NCBI GenBank assembly: GCA_030654695.1 | Contig: JAURWY010000034.1 | Coordinates: forward strand, 372,001-436,000 | DNA length: 64,000 bases | DNA from: Polaromonas sp. | Lineage (GTDB): Bacteria; Pseudomonadota; Gammaproteobacteria; Burkholderiales; Burkholderiaceae_C | Reading direction: 5' to 3' | In this document: positions 40,174 to 48,995 of the stretch, one piece after another | Position numbering within the stretch: position 1 is the first letter of the stretch | Layout: every line of letters starts with the position of its first letter | The notes under the pieces: model-generated | Told to the model about the DNA's origin: nothing | Databases searched by the model: none | Seen by the model: only the letters and a program-made list of their open reading frames with translations | Made by a program: the position numbers and the translations under genes

Positions 40174-43003
40174 GAACGTTTTGCACGCGGCGTGTTTGCG
40201 CCGCATCGTACGGGCTGGCGAACACTTTGGCCATGTCTTCAGCCCACGTTTCGTGCGGCGCTGGTGCATTGCGACGGGTCAACAACTGCAGCTGCAACAT
40301 GCGGCGTGCGCTGATGTGCTCAGCCGGTGTGGGCAGTTCTGTGGCGATTTCCATGCGCAACAAAGCTTCTGCTGAATCGCCGGCAGCAGGTGCTGTGAGC
40401 GCTTGCGCCCAACGCGTGCGCACCGCCGCTGGCACTTGCTTGCCCAGATCTTGACCGCTTGGCAGCTGCTCAGGGTCACGCTTTTCCCAAGCCGAAATCA
40501 AATGCGTCAAGACCTCGCCATGGGCCTGCTCGGCGAGCTTTTTGAGGGCTAAATTGGCCGTCTCGAAGGCTTCGCGCTGGGCCCGGAAGGCGGCATCGCC
40601 CAAGCGCGGACCGCGCTCTTCAAACGCTGGACGCTCGCTGAAGCGCTCACCGCGATCACCCCGACCACCGCGTTCATCACGCATGGGTTCAAACTTGTTT
40701 TCCATGCCGGTGCGTGGACGCGCATCTTTGCCGCCGGCGCGCGGGTCTTTGCGATCACCAAACTTGCCACCACGGCCAGCCGCTACAGGCTCAGCCTTGC
40801 GCATGCCTGGGCGGTCATCACCGCGCATGGCCACCACGGGCTTGGGCGCAGCCTTGACAACGACCGGCGCGGCGGCAGGTTCGGCTTCAGCGTCTGCTTC
40901 GACTTCGGGTGAAGACTCTTCGGCAGCGGCTTCTAATTGAACGGCTGCATCGGTTTCAGCAACTTCGGCGACTTCAGCGGTGACTGGCGTTTCCTCAGCG
41001 GCGCTGGTCACAGGCTCAGCGGCATCAGTTGACACCGTCGCTTCGGCAGAAGCTTCAGTGACAGCAGGTACCACTGCGGCCACTGGAGCCACAACCGGAG
41101 CTGCCACCGGCACTTGCCCACGAACCACGGCCTCCAGCGCCTTGGCTGCTGCGTGAATTTTTTGGGCGTCGCCACTGGCCGTGGCTTCAGCCACGGCTTT
41201 GGAGGCCTCGACCACCATGCGGTCGAACTCGCCCAAAGCACCTGCGGCTTTTTCGCGATCAGCGGTTTTGCGCTGGAAAGCGTCGTCAATCGGCTTGCGG
41301 AAAGCATCCCAGAGCTTTTGCTCTTGCTTGCGCTCGATCGGCACTTGCTGGGCTTCATGCTGCCAGCGCTGCTGCACGGCTTTGACGGCGTCAATGCGCA
41401 GTTGTGGCTCAGCACCCAAGGCTTGCGCCTCTTCAATCATGGCGCGGCGACGGGCCAGGCTGTCGTTGCGGGCGGTGGTCAATGGCGCATCAGCCAAGTC
41501 CATTGCCGCTTTCCAGACCGGCTGGATGTCGGCAAAGGTTTTTTCGCTCAGGTGACCGGCTTCGCGCCATTTCGTGACAAAGCCATTCAGGCTGCGAATG
41601 TGGTGCTTCCAGTCGGTGTTGGTCTTGTTGGCCTCAGCCCAAGCCAGCACTTCGTCGATCAAGACCCGGCGCTGGGCTTTGGTGGCTTCGGTTAGATATT
41701 TGGTTTTTTCTAGCCAAGCTTCGACCACTTTGTGGGATTCGTTGCACGCATCGTCAAAGCGCTTCCACAGCGCGTGGTTGGGCGTGCCGCCTTGGTCGCT
41801 GGTTTTCCATTGCTCACGCATGGCGCGCAAAGCTTCTTGCTGCTTGCGACCGCCCATCGGCTTGGCCACCAGCTTTTCGGCTTTCTCGACCAAGTCCTCG
41901 CGGATCTGGTCGGCGCGCCAACGCTGCCAACCTTCCAGTTCACCCGCAGCTGTCAACGCAGCATGCGAAGCCGCCTCCAGGGTGTTGTCTATATGACGGA
42001 TGTTTTCTTTCAGGGCGTTGCGCAAATCTGCAGCCGCCTTGGGCGTGGACTTGCCATGCCCTTCTGCCACTTCAGTTTCTAGCTTGGTCAAAGCCTCTTG
42101 CACGGCTGCGGCAGCCTTGGCACGCAAATCAGCCAGCACGGCAGGGTCTAACTTGACCTTGGGCGGACGGGCCGGTTTGTCGCCCGCCGACGCGGTTGCA
42201 GGCGTGCTGATGCCGCGCGCCGCGCGCAATTCTTCAGCCCAGACGGGCACCGCTGGCAGCGGTGCGGCAGAGTCTTCAGACGCCGCCACAGCGATCGACA
42301 AAGCGCCCTGAAACGCCTCCCACATGGCCAAGAACTGAGCGCGTGAGGCCTCGAGCAAAGGCGGGAATTTCGCATCCACGCTGGCCCAGATCGGGTCTGC
42401 TGTGATTTCGTTGGCTTGTTCCTGCCAATGGGCGACGTCAGCGCGCAAGGTCTCCCAAACCGTCTGCGCGTCGCGCCACGGCTTGGTCGACAGCACTTCG
42501 GTGCGCTGGGCAATCAGCACAGCCGCTTCACGCTGCACCTGCGTCCGGTGCTGCAAGTCTTCAATGGTTTTGACACGGTCGGCGAGTTGCACTTTCAGGC
42601 TGGCCAACGGCTCGCGTGAGAGTGGTGCACCGGCCTTGGCGGCATCACGTTGCCACGCCAGCGCATCGGCCAAATTCAGCTTGGGCAAGGCCAGCAGCGT
42701 CTGGGCTTTGTCGGCCCATTCGGCCGCAACCGCTTCTTGGCCTTTGGCGCGTTTGACGTCGTCGAGCTTTTCTTTGAGCAGCTTGGCAGCGCCTTTGTCG
42801 CGGTTCGACAGTTCTTTATAGACATCGGCCAGTTGGTCGGCGCCAGGATTGGTGGCCAACCATTCGCGAATGCGCGCAGCCCGCTCGCCAGAGGTCGGCG
42901 CTGAGAAAGCACCGCCGGTCAGCGCGTCCAGTTGGGTTGAATCAGAGCCCTTGGCCTGAGGGGATTTGGCGGCGGAAAGGTCGGACTTAGCAGAGTTGGA
43001 CAT
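40151..43003 (-). CDS. Large DUF349-repeat protein
   Basis: This is a 950-residue protein from MSNSAKSDLSAA. It is strongly helical and coiled-coil-like, with several DUF349 units (W-x2-L-x3 patterns such as KPWRDAQTVWETLRADV and PIWASVDAKF). A low-complexity acidic Ala/Val/Glu segment spans about residues 640-735, and a basic Arg/Gly stretch (RDERGGRGDRGERF) about residues 770-790. DUF349 function is not established. The basic segment suggests RNA or nucleic-acid contact. The ATG at 43001-43003 is preferred to one 51 bp upstream. It converges with mtfA. Confidence 0.82.
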   Translation of the reverse strand: MSNSAKSDLSAAKSPQAKGSDSTQLDALTGGAFSAPTSGERAARIREWLATNPGADQLADVYKELSNRDKGAAKLLKEKLDDVKRAKGQEAVAAEWADKAQTLLALPKLNLADALAWQRDAAKAGAPLSREPLASLKVQLADRVKTIEDLQHRTQVQREAAVLIAQRTEVLSTKPWRDAQTVWETLRADVAHWQEQANEITADPIWASVDAKFPPLLEASRAQFLAMWEAFQGALSIAVAASEDSAAPLPAVPVWAEELRAARGISTPATASAGDKPARPPKVKLDPAVLADLRAKAAAAVQEALTKLETEVAEGHGKSTPKAAADLRNALKENIRHIDNTLEAASHAALTAAGELEGWQRWRADQIREDLVEKAEKLVAKPMGGRKQQEALRAMREQWKTSDQGGTPNHALWKRFDDACNESHKVVEAWLEKTKYLTEATKAQRRVLIDEVLAWAEANKTNTDWKHHIRSLNGFVTKWREAGHLSEKTFADIQPVWKAAMDLADAPLTTARNDSLARRRAMIEEAQALGAEPQLRIDAVKAVQQRWQHEAQQVPIERKQEQKLWDAFRKPIDDAFQRKTADREKAAGALGEFDRMVVEASKAVAEATASGDAQKIHAAAKALEAVVRGQVPVAAPVVAPVAAVVPAVTEASAEATVSTDAAEPVTSAAEETPVTAEVAEVAETDAAVQLEAAAEESSPEVEADAEAEPAAAPVVVKAAPKPVVAMRGDDRPGMRKAEPVAAGRGGKFGDRKDPRAGGKDARPRTGMENKFEPMRDERGGRGDRGERFSERPAFEERGPRLGDAAFRAQREAFETANLALKKLAEQAHGEVLTHLISAWEKRDPEQLPSGQDLGKQVPAAVRTRWAQALTAPAAGDSAEALLRMEIATELPTPAEHISARRMLQLQLLTRRNAPAPHETWAEDMAKVFASPYDAAQTRRVQNVLKALLKR

Positions 43004-43304
43004 GATGGATGCTTGATAAAAAAGAGGAAAGCGCGGCGCTGTTTGGCTTGTCAAAGGTCATTTCAGCGGCAAGCGTCACAGAAAAACCAGAAGGTCAAAA
43101 AGCGGGCAAATAAGACTCAAACGGCCCACCAAAGGGAACACTCAAGGGCCAAAGTCTGCGCGCAATGAAAAGCTTCACGAATAAAGCGTTGCCACTATTT
43201 TCGCTGTTTTTTGGCAAGCCCCCTAAAACAGTCCGCAGACCGTTCTAAGCGCTTGGCTTGGCTGGACAAAAAACCAAGAACCCGTACTTGCAAATTCTCA
43301 CGGT

Positions 43305-43316
43305 TTGACCGGTCAA
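43305..43316. promoter_or_regulatory. Perfect 12-bp palindrome
   Basis: TTGACCGGTCAA is its own reverse complement and stands alone in the divergent region. It could be an operator. I cannot name the regulator. Confidence 0.4.
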
Positions 43317-43431
43317 GCGGTGCGAAAAAAAACCCTCTTATCAGCTTTAAAAGAAAATCTCCAAAGACATCGGCTGCGTTTTTAAACAGCTTTTTGAAAA
43401 CAAAAAGGTATAAAGAATCAATTCCTTATGA

Positions 43432-43461
43432 TTGACGGGTTATTTAAAAATCTCCTAGAAT
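43432..43461 (+). promoter_or_regulatory. Sigma-70 promoter of the transglycosylase
   Basis: TTGACG (43432-43437), 18 bp, then TAGAAT (43456-43461) gives near-consensus -35 and -10 boxes. The start is expected near 43468, leaving a leader of about 144 nt. The leader can form CCTGC/GCAGG and CAAGC/GCTTG hairpins before GAAAGGAGC and the ATG. Confidence 0.7.
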
Positions 43462-43611
43462 CCGCCCGTCCCTGCTTAAAACGCAGGGTCTACCCTAAAG
43501 CTGCAGCCTACAGCCCGTCCAACAAGACACCTCCTCAAGCAATTATGCTTGGCTTGTTGGTGACCCAATCCTAGCAACTGGCCCAAAGCCGGAAGCGTCG
43601 AAAGGAGCTCC

Positions 43612-44472
43612 ATGACAGTGCCATTCAAGTCAAGCCTGCAACAGTGCTTGCTTAATACACGTAGCAGTGCCCGCAATGTCGTTAGAGACATTGCCGAAGG
43701 TTTCTTCAACATCAGCCACAACAGCTTTGCCATGCTGGGTTTGGCTTTGGTTTTCGTGATGATCACGCTGACCGCCCGACCCGACCTGCGTGTCGCCGGT
43801 GAAAGCCGTCTGATGGCCTTGTTGCTGGCCCGCCAAGAAGCCACGATTGGTTTCACCGAACCCGGTGCAGTCGACCGCGCCACTGCAGTCAACCCCAAAG
43901 ACCTGCCAAGCAAACAAGCTGCTGTGGCATTTTGGCTGAGCAAAAAATACGGCGTCGCGCCGGAGCCGTTGAGTGCTTTGGTGGCCCACGCCTTTGATAT
44001 TGGTGAAAAGTCCAAGCTGGAGCCGACCCTGATTCTGGCCATCATGGCCATCGAGTCGGGCTTCAATCCCTTTGCCCAAAGCCCTGTCGGCGCTCAAGGC
44101 TTGATGCAGGTGATGACTGGCATTCACCACGACAAATATGCGCATTTTGGCGGCAAGCTTGCTGCCTTTGACCCTGTCACCAACCTGCGCGTTGGTGTCA
44201 AGGTTCTCCAAGAATGCATCAGCCGAGCCGGCTCCGTTGAAGGCGGTCTGAAGTTTTATGTCGGTGCAGCCAATCTGGATGACGACGGCGGTTATGCCAG
44301 CAAAGTCATGGCAGAACATGGGCGCTTGCAAGCCGTGGCCAGTGGCAAACGACAAACGTTCGACAGCCCAGCAACACCAACCCTGATGCCAGTCTCGCTG
44401 CCCTTGGCACCCCTGCCTGTCAGCCCACGTCCAGCCAATGGCTTGCAGAGCGTGGCCTGGCTCGGCAGCTGA
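43612..44472 (+). CDS. Membrane-anchored lytic transglycosylase (SLT domain)
   Basis: This is a 286-residue protein. A non-cleaved membrane segment (AMLGLALVFVMITLTA, about residues 40-55) anchors it in the inner membrane. The SLT domain follows, with catalytic Glu148 in AIMAIESGFNPFAQSPVGA and then GLMQVMTG and the late NLDDDGGYASKVM. It would cleave peptidoglycan glycan strands with 1,6-anhydro product. AAAGGAG is 6 nt before the ATG. A pilus or division role cannot be assigned. glyA follows on the same strand behind its own riboswitch. Confidence 0.9.
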   Translation: MTVPFKSSLQQCLLNTRSSARNVVRDIAEGFFNISHNSFAMLGLALVFVMITLTARPDLRVAGESRLMALLLARQEATIGFTEPGAVDRATAVNPKDLPSKQAAVAFWLSKKYGVAPEPLSALVAHAFDIGEKSKLEPTLILAIMAIESGFNPFAQSPVGAQGLMQVMTGIHHDKYAHFGGKLAAFDPVTNLRVGVKVLQECISRAGSVEGGLKFYVGAANLDDDGGYASKVMAEHGRLQAVASGKRQTFDSPATPTLMPVSLPLAPLPVSPRPANGLQSVAWLGS

Positions 44473-44492
44473 ACTCCCTTCAAACGGTCGGC

Positions 44493-44498
44493 TACACT
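44493..44498 (+). promoter_or_regulatory. -10 element before the glyA riboswitch
   Basis: TACACT would start transcription near 44505, at the 5' edge of the riboswitch fold. No good -35 hexamer is visible 16-18 bp upstream. Confidence 0.4.
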
Positions 44499-44502
44499 CA
44501 TC

Positions 44503-44630
44503 CCGTGCGCAACTGGCGATAGGCTCGGCATGCTGACAAAGCTGCCTGAGCTGACGTGGGACACCACTGGGAAGCGCGCCGCTCTGCTGTCATTTGACGA
44601 AGAGCGTTCAGCCGTTCGCCTGGGCAGACT
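44503..44630 (+). promoter_or_regulatory. ZTP (pfl-motif) riboswitch controlling glyA
   Basis: Three conserved blocks of the pfl motif occur in order: ACTGGCGA (44512-44519), GTGGGACACCACTGGGAAGC (44556-44575) and CCGTTCGCCTGGGCA (44612-44626). The first two are separated by a variable hairpin (CTCGGCA...TGCCTGAG). ZTP riboswitches sense the purine intermediate ZMP/ZTP, which signals 10-formyl-tetrahydrofolate shortage, and turn on one-carbon genes. glyA is a known target class. About 57 nt separate it from the glyA start and include a CCTCC/GGAG hairpin that may be the expression platform. Confidence 0.88.
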
Positions 44631-44686
44631 TTGAACCGCCTCCTTTTTGGAGCGTGAGGGCAAAGACCACCGTCTCTAGGACTGCC

Positions 44687-45931
44687 ATGTACCACCGCAA
44701 TATTCTGGTTGAACAAACTGACCCCGAACTCTGGGCTGCTATTCAGGCCGAAAACGCCCGCCAAGAACACCACATCGAGCTGATCGCCAGCGAAAACTAC
44801 GCATCGCCAGCCGTCATGGCCGCGCAAGGCTCGCAGCTCACCAACAAATACGCCGAAGGCTATCCAGGCCGCCGCTACTACGGCGGTTGCGAACACGTCG
44901 ACGTCGCCGAGCAACTGGCGATTGACCGCATCAAAATGATTTTTGGCTCAGACGCAGCCAACGTGCAACCGCATTGCGGCGCGTCCGCCAATGAAGCGGT
45001 TTTTCTGGCTTTCCTCAAGCCTGGCGACACCATCATGGGCATGAGCTTGGCCGAAGGCGGTCACCTGACCCACGGCATGCCGCTCAACATCAGCGGCAAA
45101 TGGTTCAATGTTGTGAGCTACGGCCTCAACGCCAAAGAAGAAATCGACTACGACGCGATGGAGCGCAAAGCGCATGAGTCCAAACCCAAGCTGATCATTG
45201 CTGGCGCTTCGGCCTACTCGCTGGGCATCGACTTTGCCCGCTTTGCCAAGGTGGCCAAAGACGTCGGCGCTATTTTTCTGGTCGACATGGCGCACTACGC
45301 TGGCCTGATCGCCGCTGGCGTCTACCCGAATCCGGTGCCGCACGCAGACGTCGTCACATCCACCACCCACAAGAGTTTGCGCGGCCCGCGTGGCGGCATC
45401 ATCTTGATGAAGGCTGAGCACGAAAAAGCCATCAACAGCGCCATCTTCCCCGGCCTGCAAGGCGGACCGTTGATGCACGTCATCGCCGCCAAGGCGGTGG
45501 CTTTCAAAGAAGCGATGGCACCTGAGTTCAAGGTGTACCAGCAACAAGTCATCACCAACGCCCGCATCGTCGCCGAAACACTGATCGAGCGCGGCTTGCG
45601 CATCGTCAGTGGTCGCACCGAAAGCCACGTCATGCTGGTCGATCTGCGGGCCAAGGGCATCACCGGCAAAGAAGCTGAAGCAGTGCTGGGCAGCGCTCAC
45701 ATGACGATCAACAAGAACGCCATCCCGAACGACCCTGAAAAGCCGATGGTCACCAGTGGCGTGCGCATCGGCACCCCGGCCATGACCACGCGCGGCTTCA
45801 AAGACGAAGAGGCCCGCATGACGGCCAACTTGATCGCTGACGTGCTGGACAACCCGCGTGATGCGGCCAACATCGACGCGGTTCGTGCCAAGGTTCACGC
45901 CTTGACCAGCCGTTTCCCGGTCTACGGCTAA
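44687..45931 (+). CDS. glyA: Serine hydroxymethyltransferase
   Basis: This PLP enzyme interconverts serine and glycine and charges tetrahydrofolate with one-carbon units. It has 414 residues from [44 protein letters not shown] and [13 protein letters not shown] (PLP lysine, about residue 229) are intact. AGGA lies 5 nt before the ATG. A 31-residue upstream extension of the frame runs through the riboswitch and is not used. nrdR begins 21 bp downstream and is probably co-transcribed. Confidence 0.97.
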   Translation: MYHRNILVEQTDPELWAAIQAENARQEHHIELIASENYASPAVMAAQGSQLTNKYAEGYPGRRYYGGCEHVDVAEQLAIDRIKMIFGSDAANVQPHCGASANEAVFLAFLKPGDTIMGMSLAEGGHLTHGMPLNISGKWFNVVSYGLNAKEEIDYDAMERKAHESKPKLIIAGASAYSLGIDFARFAKVAKDVGAIFLVDMAHYAGLIAAGVYPNPVPHADVVTSTTHKSLRGPRGGIILMKAEHEKAINSAIFPGLQGGPLMHVIAAKAVAFKEAMAPEFKVYQQQVITNARIVAETLIERGLRIVSGRTESHVMLVDLRAKGITGKEAEAVLGSAHMTINKNAIPNDPEKPMVTSGVRIGTPAMTTRGFKDEEARMTANLIADVLDNPRDAANIDAVRAKVHALTSRFPVYG

Positions 45932-45951
45932 AACGCCGCAAGGTCTGCGCG

Positions 45952-46401
45952 GTGAAGTGCCCGTTCTGTGGAAATTTAGACACCCAAGTGGTCGAGACTC
46001 GGGTCTCTGAAGATGCCGATTTCATTCGCCGCCGTCGCCAATGTGGCGCCTGCGAAAAACGCTTCACCACGTACGAGCGTCCAGACGTCAACTTCCCGGC
46101 CATCGTCAAAAAAGATGGCCGGCGCATTGAGTACAAGCGCGGGAAAATCCTCGATTCCATGAACTTGGCGTTGCGCAAACGCCCCGTGAGCATTGAACAA
46201 GTCGATTCAGCGATTGAGCGGATTGAAGAGAAGCTCCTCAATCTGGGGCTTCGCGAAGTACCGTCAACCCGCTTGGGTGAACTGGTCATGCGTGAGCTCA
46301 AAAAACTCGACAAGGTGGCCTATGTGCGCTTTGCCAGCGTCTACCGCAGCTTTGAGGACATCGACGAGTTCAAAACGCTGGTGGATGAAGTCCGGCGCTG
46401 A
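45952..46401 (+). CDS. nrdR: Transcriptional repressor NrdR
   Basis: NrdR represses ribonucleotide reductase genes in response to (d)ATP. It has 149 residues with a GTG start. The zinc ribbon uses Cys3, Cys6, Cys31 and Cys34 ([17 protein letters not shown]). The ATP-cone follows from about residue 47 ([20 protein letters not shown]). It lies directly after glyA, a common arrangement in Burkholderiales. Its target NrdR boxes are not in this window. Confidence 0.96.
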   Translation: MKCPFCGNLDTQVVETRVSEDADFIRRRRQCGACEKRFTTYERPDVNFPAIVKKDGRRIEYKRGKILDSMNLALRKRPVSIEQVDSAIERIEEKLLNLGLREVPSTRLGELVMRELKKLDKVAYVRFASVYRSFEDIDEFKTLVDEVRR

Positions 46402-46421
46402 CCTTGCTTTGCGCCAAGTGC

Positions 46422-46940
46422 TCAACGCCAGCAGTCAGCCACGCTGAGATCGCTGCCGGTCAATCCCTTCAATCCAGTTTGGTTGATGGTCAAGGTTCCA
46501 CATGTGTCGCCGGCCATCGCGCCCACGGGTTGCGCTGACAGGTCGTAAGAATTGACCGTCACCGCCTCCAGTTTGAGCTGGTAACGCAGATCTGAGCCAA
46601 CCGGAATGCCCTGCAAGCGCAGCGGTAGATCGGGCGGCTTGCCGGGCACTTCAGTCGAGCCATCGTAACGTCCTTGTGCACTGTAATAGCGCTCCATGAA
46701 GTGCTGCGCCTCCAGCAAGGCGGCGATCGCTTCGGCCCGGTGTCCGCGCTGGACATGCTGCGTGTAGCTGGGCAGCGCAATAGCCGACACGATGCCCATG
46801 ATGACCAACACCACCAGAAGCTCAATCAGACTGAATCCATGCGTCGACCTAGCGGCCAAACAAGGATGACAACGTCCCTGAGCCGCGACTCTGGAATGGG
46901 CAACAAGAAAACTTAGCGTCAGAATTCGGGGGCACACCAT
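46422..46940 (-). CDS. pilE: Type IV pilin-like protein PilE
   Basis: This is a 172-residue minor pilin. The prepilin-peptidase site GFSLIELLVVLVIMGIVSAI gives Gly/Phe cleavage with Glu5 of the mature helix. Two Cys near the C-terminus (GDTCGTL, VADCWR) could form the D-region disulfide. The leader before the cleavage site is about 35 residues, much longer than usual; no shorter ATG exists, but GTG or TTG codons in the leader are possible. It is the last gene of the fimT-pilV-W-X-E unit, 14 bp after pilX. Confidence 0.87.
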   Translation of the reverse strand: MVCPRILTLSFLVAHSRVAAQGRCHPCLAARSTHGFSLIELLVVLVIMGIVSAIALPSYTQHVQRGHRAEAIAALLEAQHFMERYYSAQGRYDGSTEVPGKPPDLPLRLQGIPVGSDLRYQLKLEAVTVNSYDLSAQPVGAMAGDTCGTLTINQTGLKGLTGSDLSVADCWR

Positions 46941-46954
46941 GGCATGTCTTTCTG

Positions 46955-47581
46955 TCAGTCAATCGGGGGATTGAGGATGCGTCGCCAGGTACGGTCTGCC
47001 GCTTCAGAACCCTGCATGCTCAGCAGAGTTTGGAGCCAGACGACCGAACCCGTGACCGTGAATCCACGGGCGTCCGCCGTGTAGTCGGAGCTAAAGCCAC
47101 GGGCCGTGATGACGTAGACGGTGCCGTTGTCCAAGGCTTGCTTTTCCACCGCGCAGTCAGGCAGCTTGCCGGGCTTGAAAGCGCTCTCAGAGGACGCAAC
47201 GAACGCCACCGGCACGCTGGTCCGCGCGCCGGTGGATGCAGCCGACCAAGTGCCCCGATTGCGCCAAACCGGCGTAGCCGACCCAGCGGTGACAAACAGA
47301 TTTGATTCTTTCAGCGGGTGGACTCTCAACGCGTCATCCAACGTCATCTGCGTCTCGCAGTAACGCAAAGCCGCCTCGGCATATTGCAGCGCCAAGGCGT
47401 GCATGCGAAAGTTGTGGCTGACCCGCTCGTTCGAACTTGCGTTGCGCAGCGTCGCCGCTGAAGTCAAAGCAATCACCCCGAGCATGATGAGAACGATGAT
47501 GAGAGAGACACCCTTTTGTACGGGGATTCGCCACCGGCGGATTGCCAAGCTGCGCTTCAGGCCGACGACAGGATGGTTCAT
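46955..47581 (-). CDS. pilX: Minor pilin PilX
   Basis: This is a 208-residue pilus-assembly protein. It begins MNHPVVGLKRSLAIRRWR, then a hydrophobic N-terminal helix QKGVSLIIVLIMLGVIALTS. The class III pre-pilin-like Gly-Val-Ser site lacks the usual Glu5, as in PilX homologues, and YAEAALRYCE is characteristic. An ATG at 47579-47581 is preferred to a TTG that overlaps the pilW stop. A small subunit primes pilus assembly with PilV, PilW and FimT. Confidence 0.85.
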   Translation of the reverse strand: MNHPVVGLKRSLAIRRWRIPVQKGVSLIIVLIMLGVIALTSAATLRNASSNERVSHNFRMHALALQYAEAALRYCETQMTLDDALRVHPLKESNLFVTAGSATPVWRNRGTWSAASTGARTSVPVAFVASSESAFKPGKLPDCAVEKQALDNGTVYVITARGFSSDYTADARGFTVTGSVVWLQTLLSMQGSEAADRTWRRILNPPID

Positions 47582-47586
47582 ATGGC

Positions 47587-48396
47587 TCAAAACGGCATCT
47601 TGTTACGCAAGGCGGTGGTGCCGAAATACGCCCGGCGCAAATGCCCGTCAGAGGACGCTTTGGGGGCCAGTTCGCAATCGACGTAAAACTTGAGGGCATC
47701 GTCTTCAACCGTGATCACGGCTTCTGCGCTGGTGATCAGCAAACACACGCGCACGCTCAGCACCCGGCTGAAATCCTGCACCGCCGAGGCGCTCACATAG
47801 CGCACCAACTTGCGTGGATTGGCGCTGTCAGCTTCGCCGTACCAAAATTGCAAACCCTCGACGTTGTCAACCAAGGGTGCTGCGTTTCCCTTGGGACCGG
47901 TGCATTGCAAGGCTCCGCTGTTCGCGCGATAGCGGTTGTAAGTGAAGCCGGATGTCCCTTCCGGCAAGCTGTTGCCCAGGCAATCAGAGGGTTTGCCTTC
48001 GGTCACAACCGTGTTGTCCAGATCGGCCTCGTAGCTAATTTCAATGGCCGGCGAGTTGACACTGCCGCCGCATTCGGCGGGCGTATTGACGGCGGCTCTT
48101 TGAAAGCCACGATCACAACCAAACACCGGCCGCCCGTTGTATGTTTTGACCAGCACGGATGTTTCTGCATCCCGGCTGACAGGAGGCGCATAGCCAGCCA
48201 TCAGCAAGTCACTCGACAAAATACCCAAGCCAATCTGCGCGTCTTCATCCATCTGCGCCCATGCCGACTGCAACCGCCCAGTCTGACCCGTGCTCAGGTA
48301 AGTGGCGAGCACGGCGCCAACCACCACCATGCCGATGACCAGCGCCACCAGCATTTCAATCAAGGCGACACCGCCTTGGCTATTTTTGCAGCGCAT
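47587..48396 (-). CDS. pilW: Minor pilin PilW
   Basis: This is a 269-residue protein with the prepilin site SQGGVALIEMLVALVIGMVV (Glu5 present). The large globular part contains several Cys (VFGCDRGF, ECGGSV, DCLGN). LQCTGPKGN and VEGLQFWYGE are recognisable PilW features. The start MRCKNSQGG overlaps the pilV stop by one base; a longer reading into pilV is rejected. Confidence 0.88.
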   Translation of the reverse strand: MRCKNSQGGVALIEMLVALVIGMVVVGAVLATYLSTGQTGRLQSAWAQMDEDAQIGLGILSSDLLMAGYAPPVSRDAETSVLVKTYNGRPVFGCDRGFQRAAVNTPAECGGSVNSPAIEISYEADLDNTVVTEGKPSDCLGNSLPEGTSGFTYNRYRANSGALQCTGPKGNAAPLVDNVEGLQFWYGEADSANPRKLVRYVSASAVQDFSRVLSVRVCLLITSAEAVITVEDDALKFYVDCELAPKASSDGHLRRAYFGTTALRNKMPF

Positions 48397-48995
48397 CACA
48401 GGTTGACCCTGAAATAACTGCAGCGGACACTCAAGTCGCTGACCGCCATGCCACTGGGGCATTCGTTGGCACGCGCAGGCGCTTCGTCGCGGCTGGCAAT
48501 CAGCGGGTCGCGCCAGGCGATCCAGACATCAGCGGCCACCGCACTGGCTTGTCGCAGCACAAACACCGAGCCTTCGGGCAACAAGCGGCGGGCCTGAAAG
48601 CGCCACTGCGCCAAGTCCAGATTAGCCAACTCACGGGTGCTGCACACGCTCAAGGCGGTGTTGCAGCGTGGCGCGGGGGCAGTGACAGTCGCCGCCTGTC
48701 CGGCAAAACTGGTGGTGTAGTCATAGTCGCCAGCCCAAAAGCCCTCGGCCACCGCACCGCCCTCGGCCGCTCGACCCTTGTTCGCGCGCATGCGCTCGCC
48801 GATGTCGCTGGCCAACTGCGTCGCCACCGCACGGTACTGGCTCATCTTGGTGAAACGCAAAGCGGCTGCATTGAGGCTGGCCAACGCCAGCAGCGCTACC
48901 GCCGACAGCGCGATTGACACCAACACCTCGATCAACATAAAGCCCTTCCGCTTGGTTGGACGAGGCCAGCGCTTGGCGGTGGTTCTCAACTGCAT
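48396..48995 (-). CDS. pilV: Minor pilin PilV
   Basis: This is a 199-residue minor pilin. The leader MQLRTTAKRWPRPTKRKG is followed by FMLIEVLVSIALSAVALLAL, a canonical prepilin signal with Glu5. Cys residues near the end (RCNTALSVC, NECPSGM) are typical. It overlaps fimT by 10 bp and pilW by one base. It contributes to the initiation complex of the type IV pilus. Confidence 0.88.
   Translation of the reverse strand: MQLRTTAKRWPRPTKRKGFMLIEVLVSIALSAVALLALASLNAAALRFTKMSQYRAVATQLASDIGERMRANKGRAAEGGAVAEGFWAGDYDYTTSFAGQAATVTAPAPRCNTALSVCSTRELANLDLAQWRFQARRLLPEGSVFVLRQASAVAADVWIAWRDPLIASRDEAPARANECPSGMAVSDLSVRCSYFRVNL

Larger units (their letters stand above)
43004..43611. other. 608-bp AT-rich intergenic region between divergent genes
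   Basis: No convincing gene lies here. It separates the DUF349 gene from the transglycosylase and contains the palindrome TTGACCGGTCAA, a strong promoter at 43432-43461 and an approximately 144-nt leader. A 74-residue basic reading frame (43211-43435, TTG start) has no ribosome site or recognisable similarity and is not called. Confidence 0.7.

Noticed and set aside
43211..43435. 74-residue basic frame in the region before the transglycosylase
   Set aside because: It starts at TTG with no ribosome site, has no recognisable motif, and overlaps likely regulatory DNA.
44594..44686. 31-residue N-terminal extension of glyA
   Set aside because: It would translate the end of the ZTP riboswitch and lacks any SHMT-like residues; the ATG at 44687 gives the standard N-terminus.
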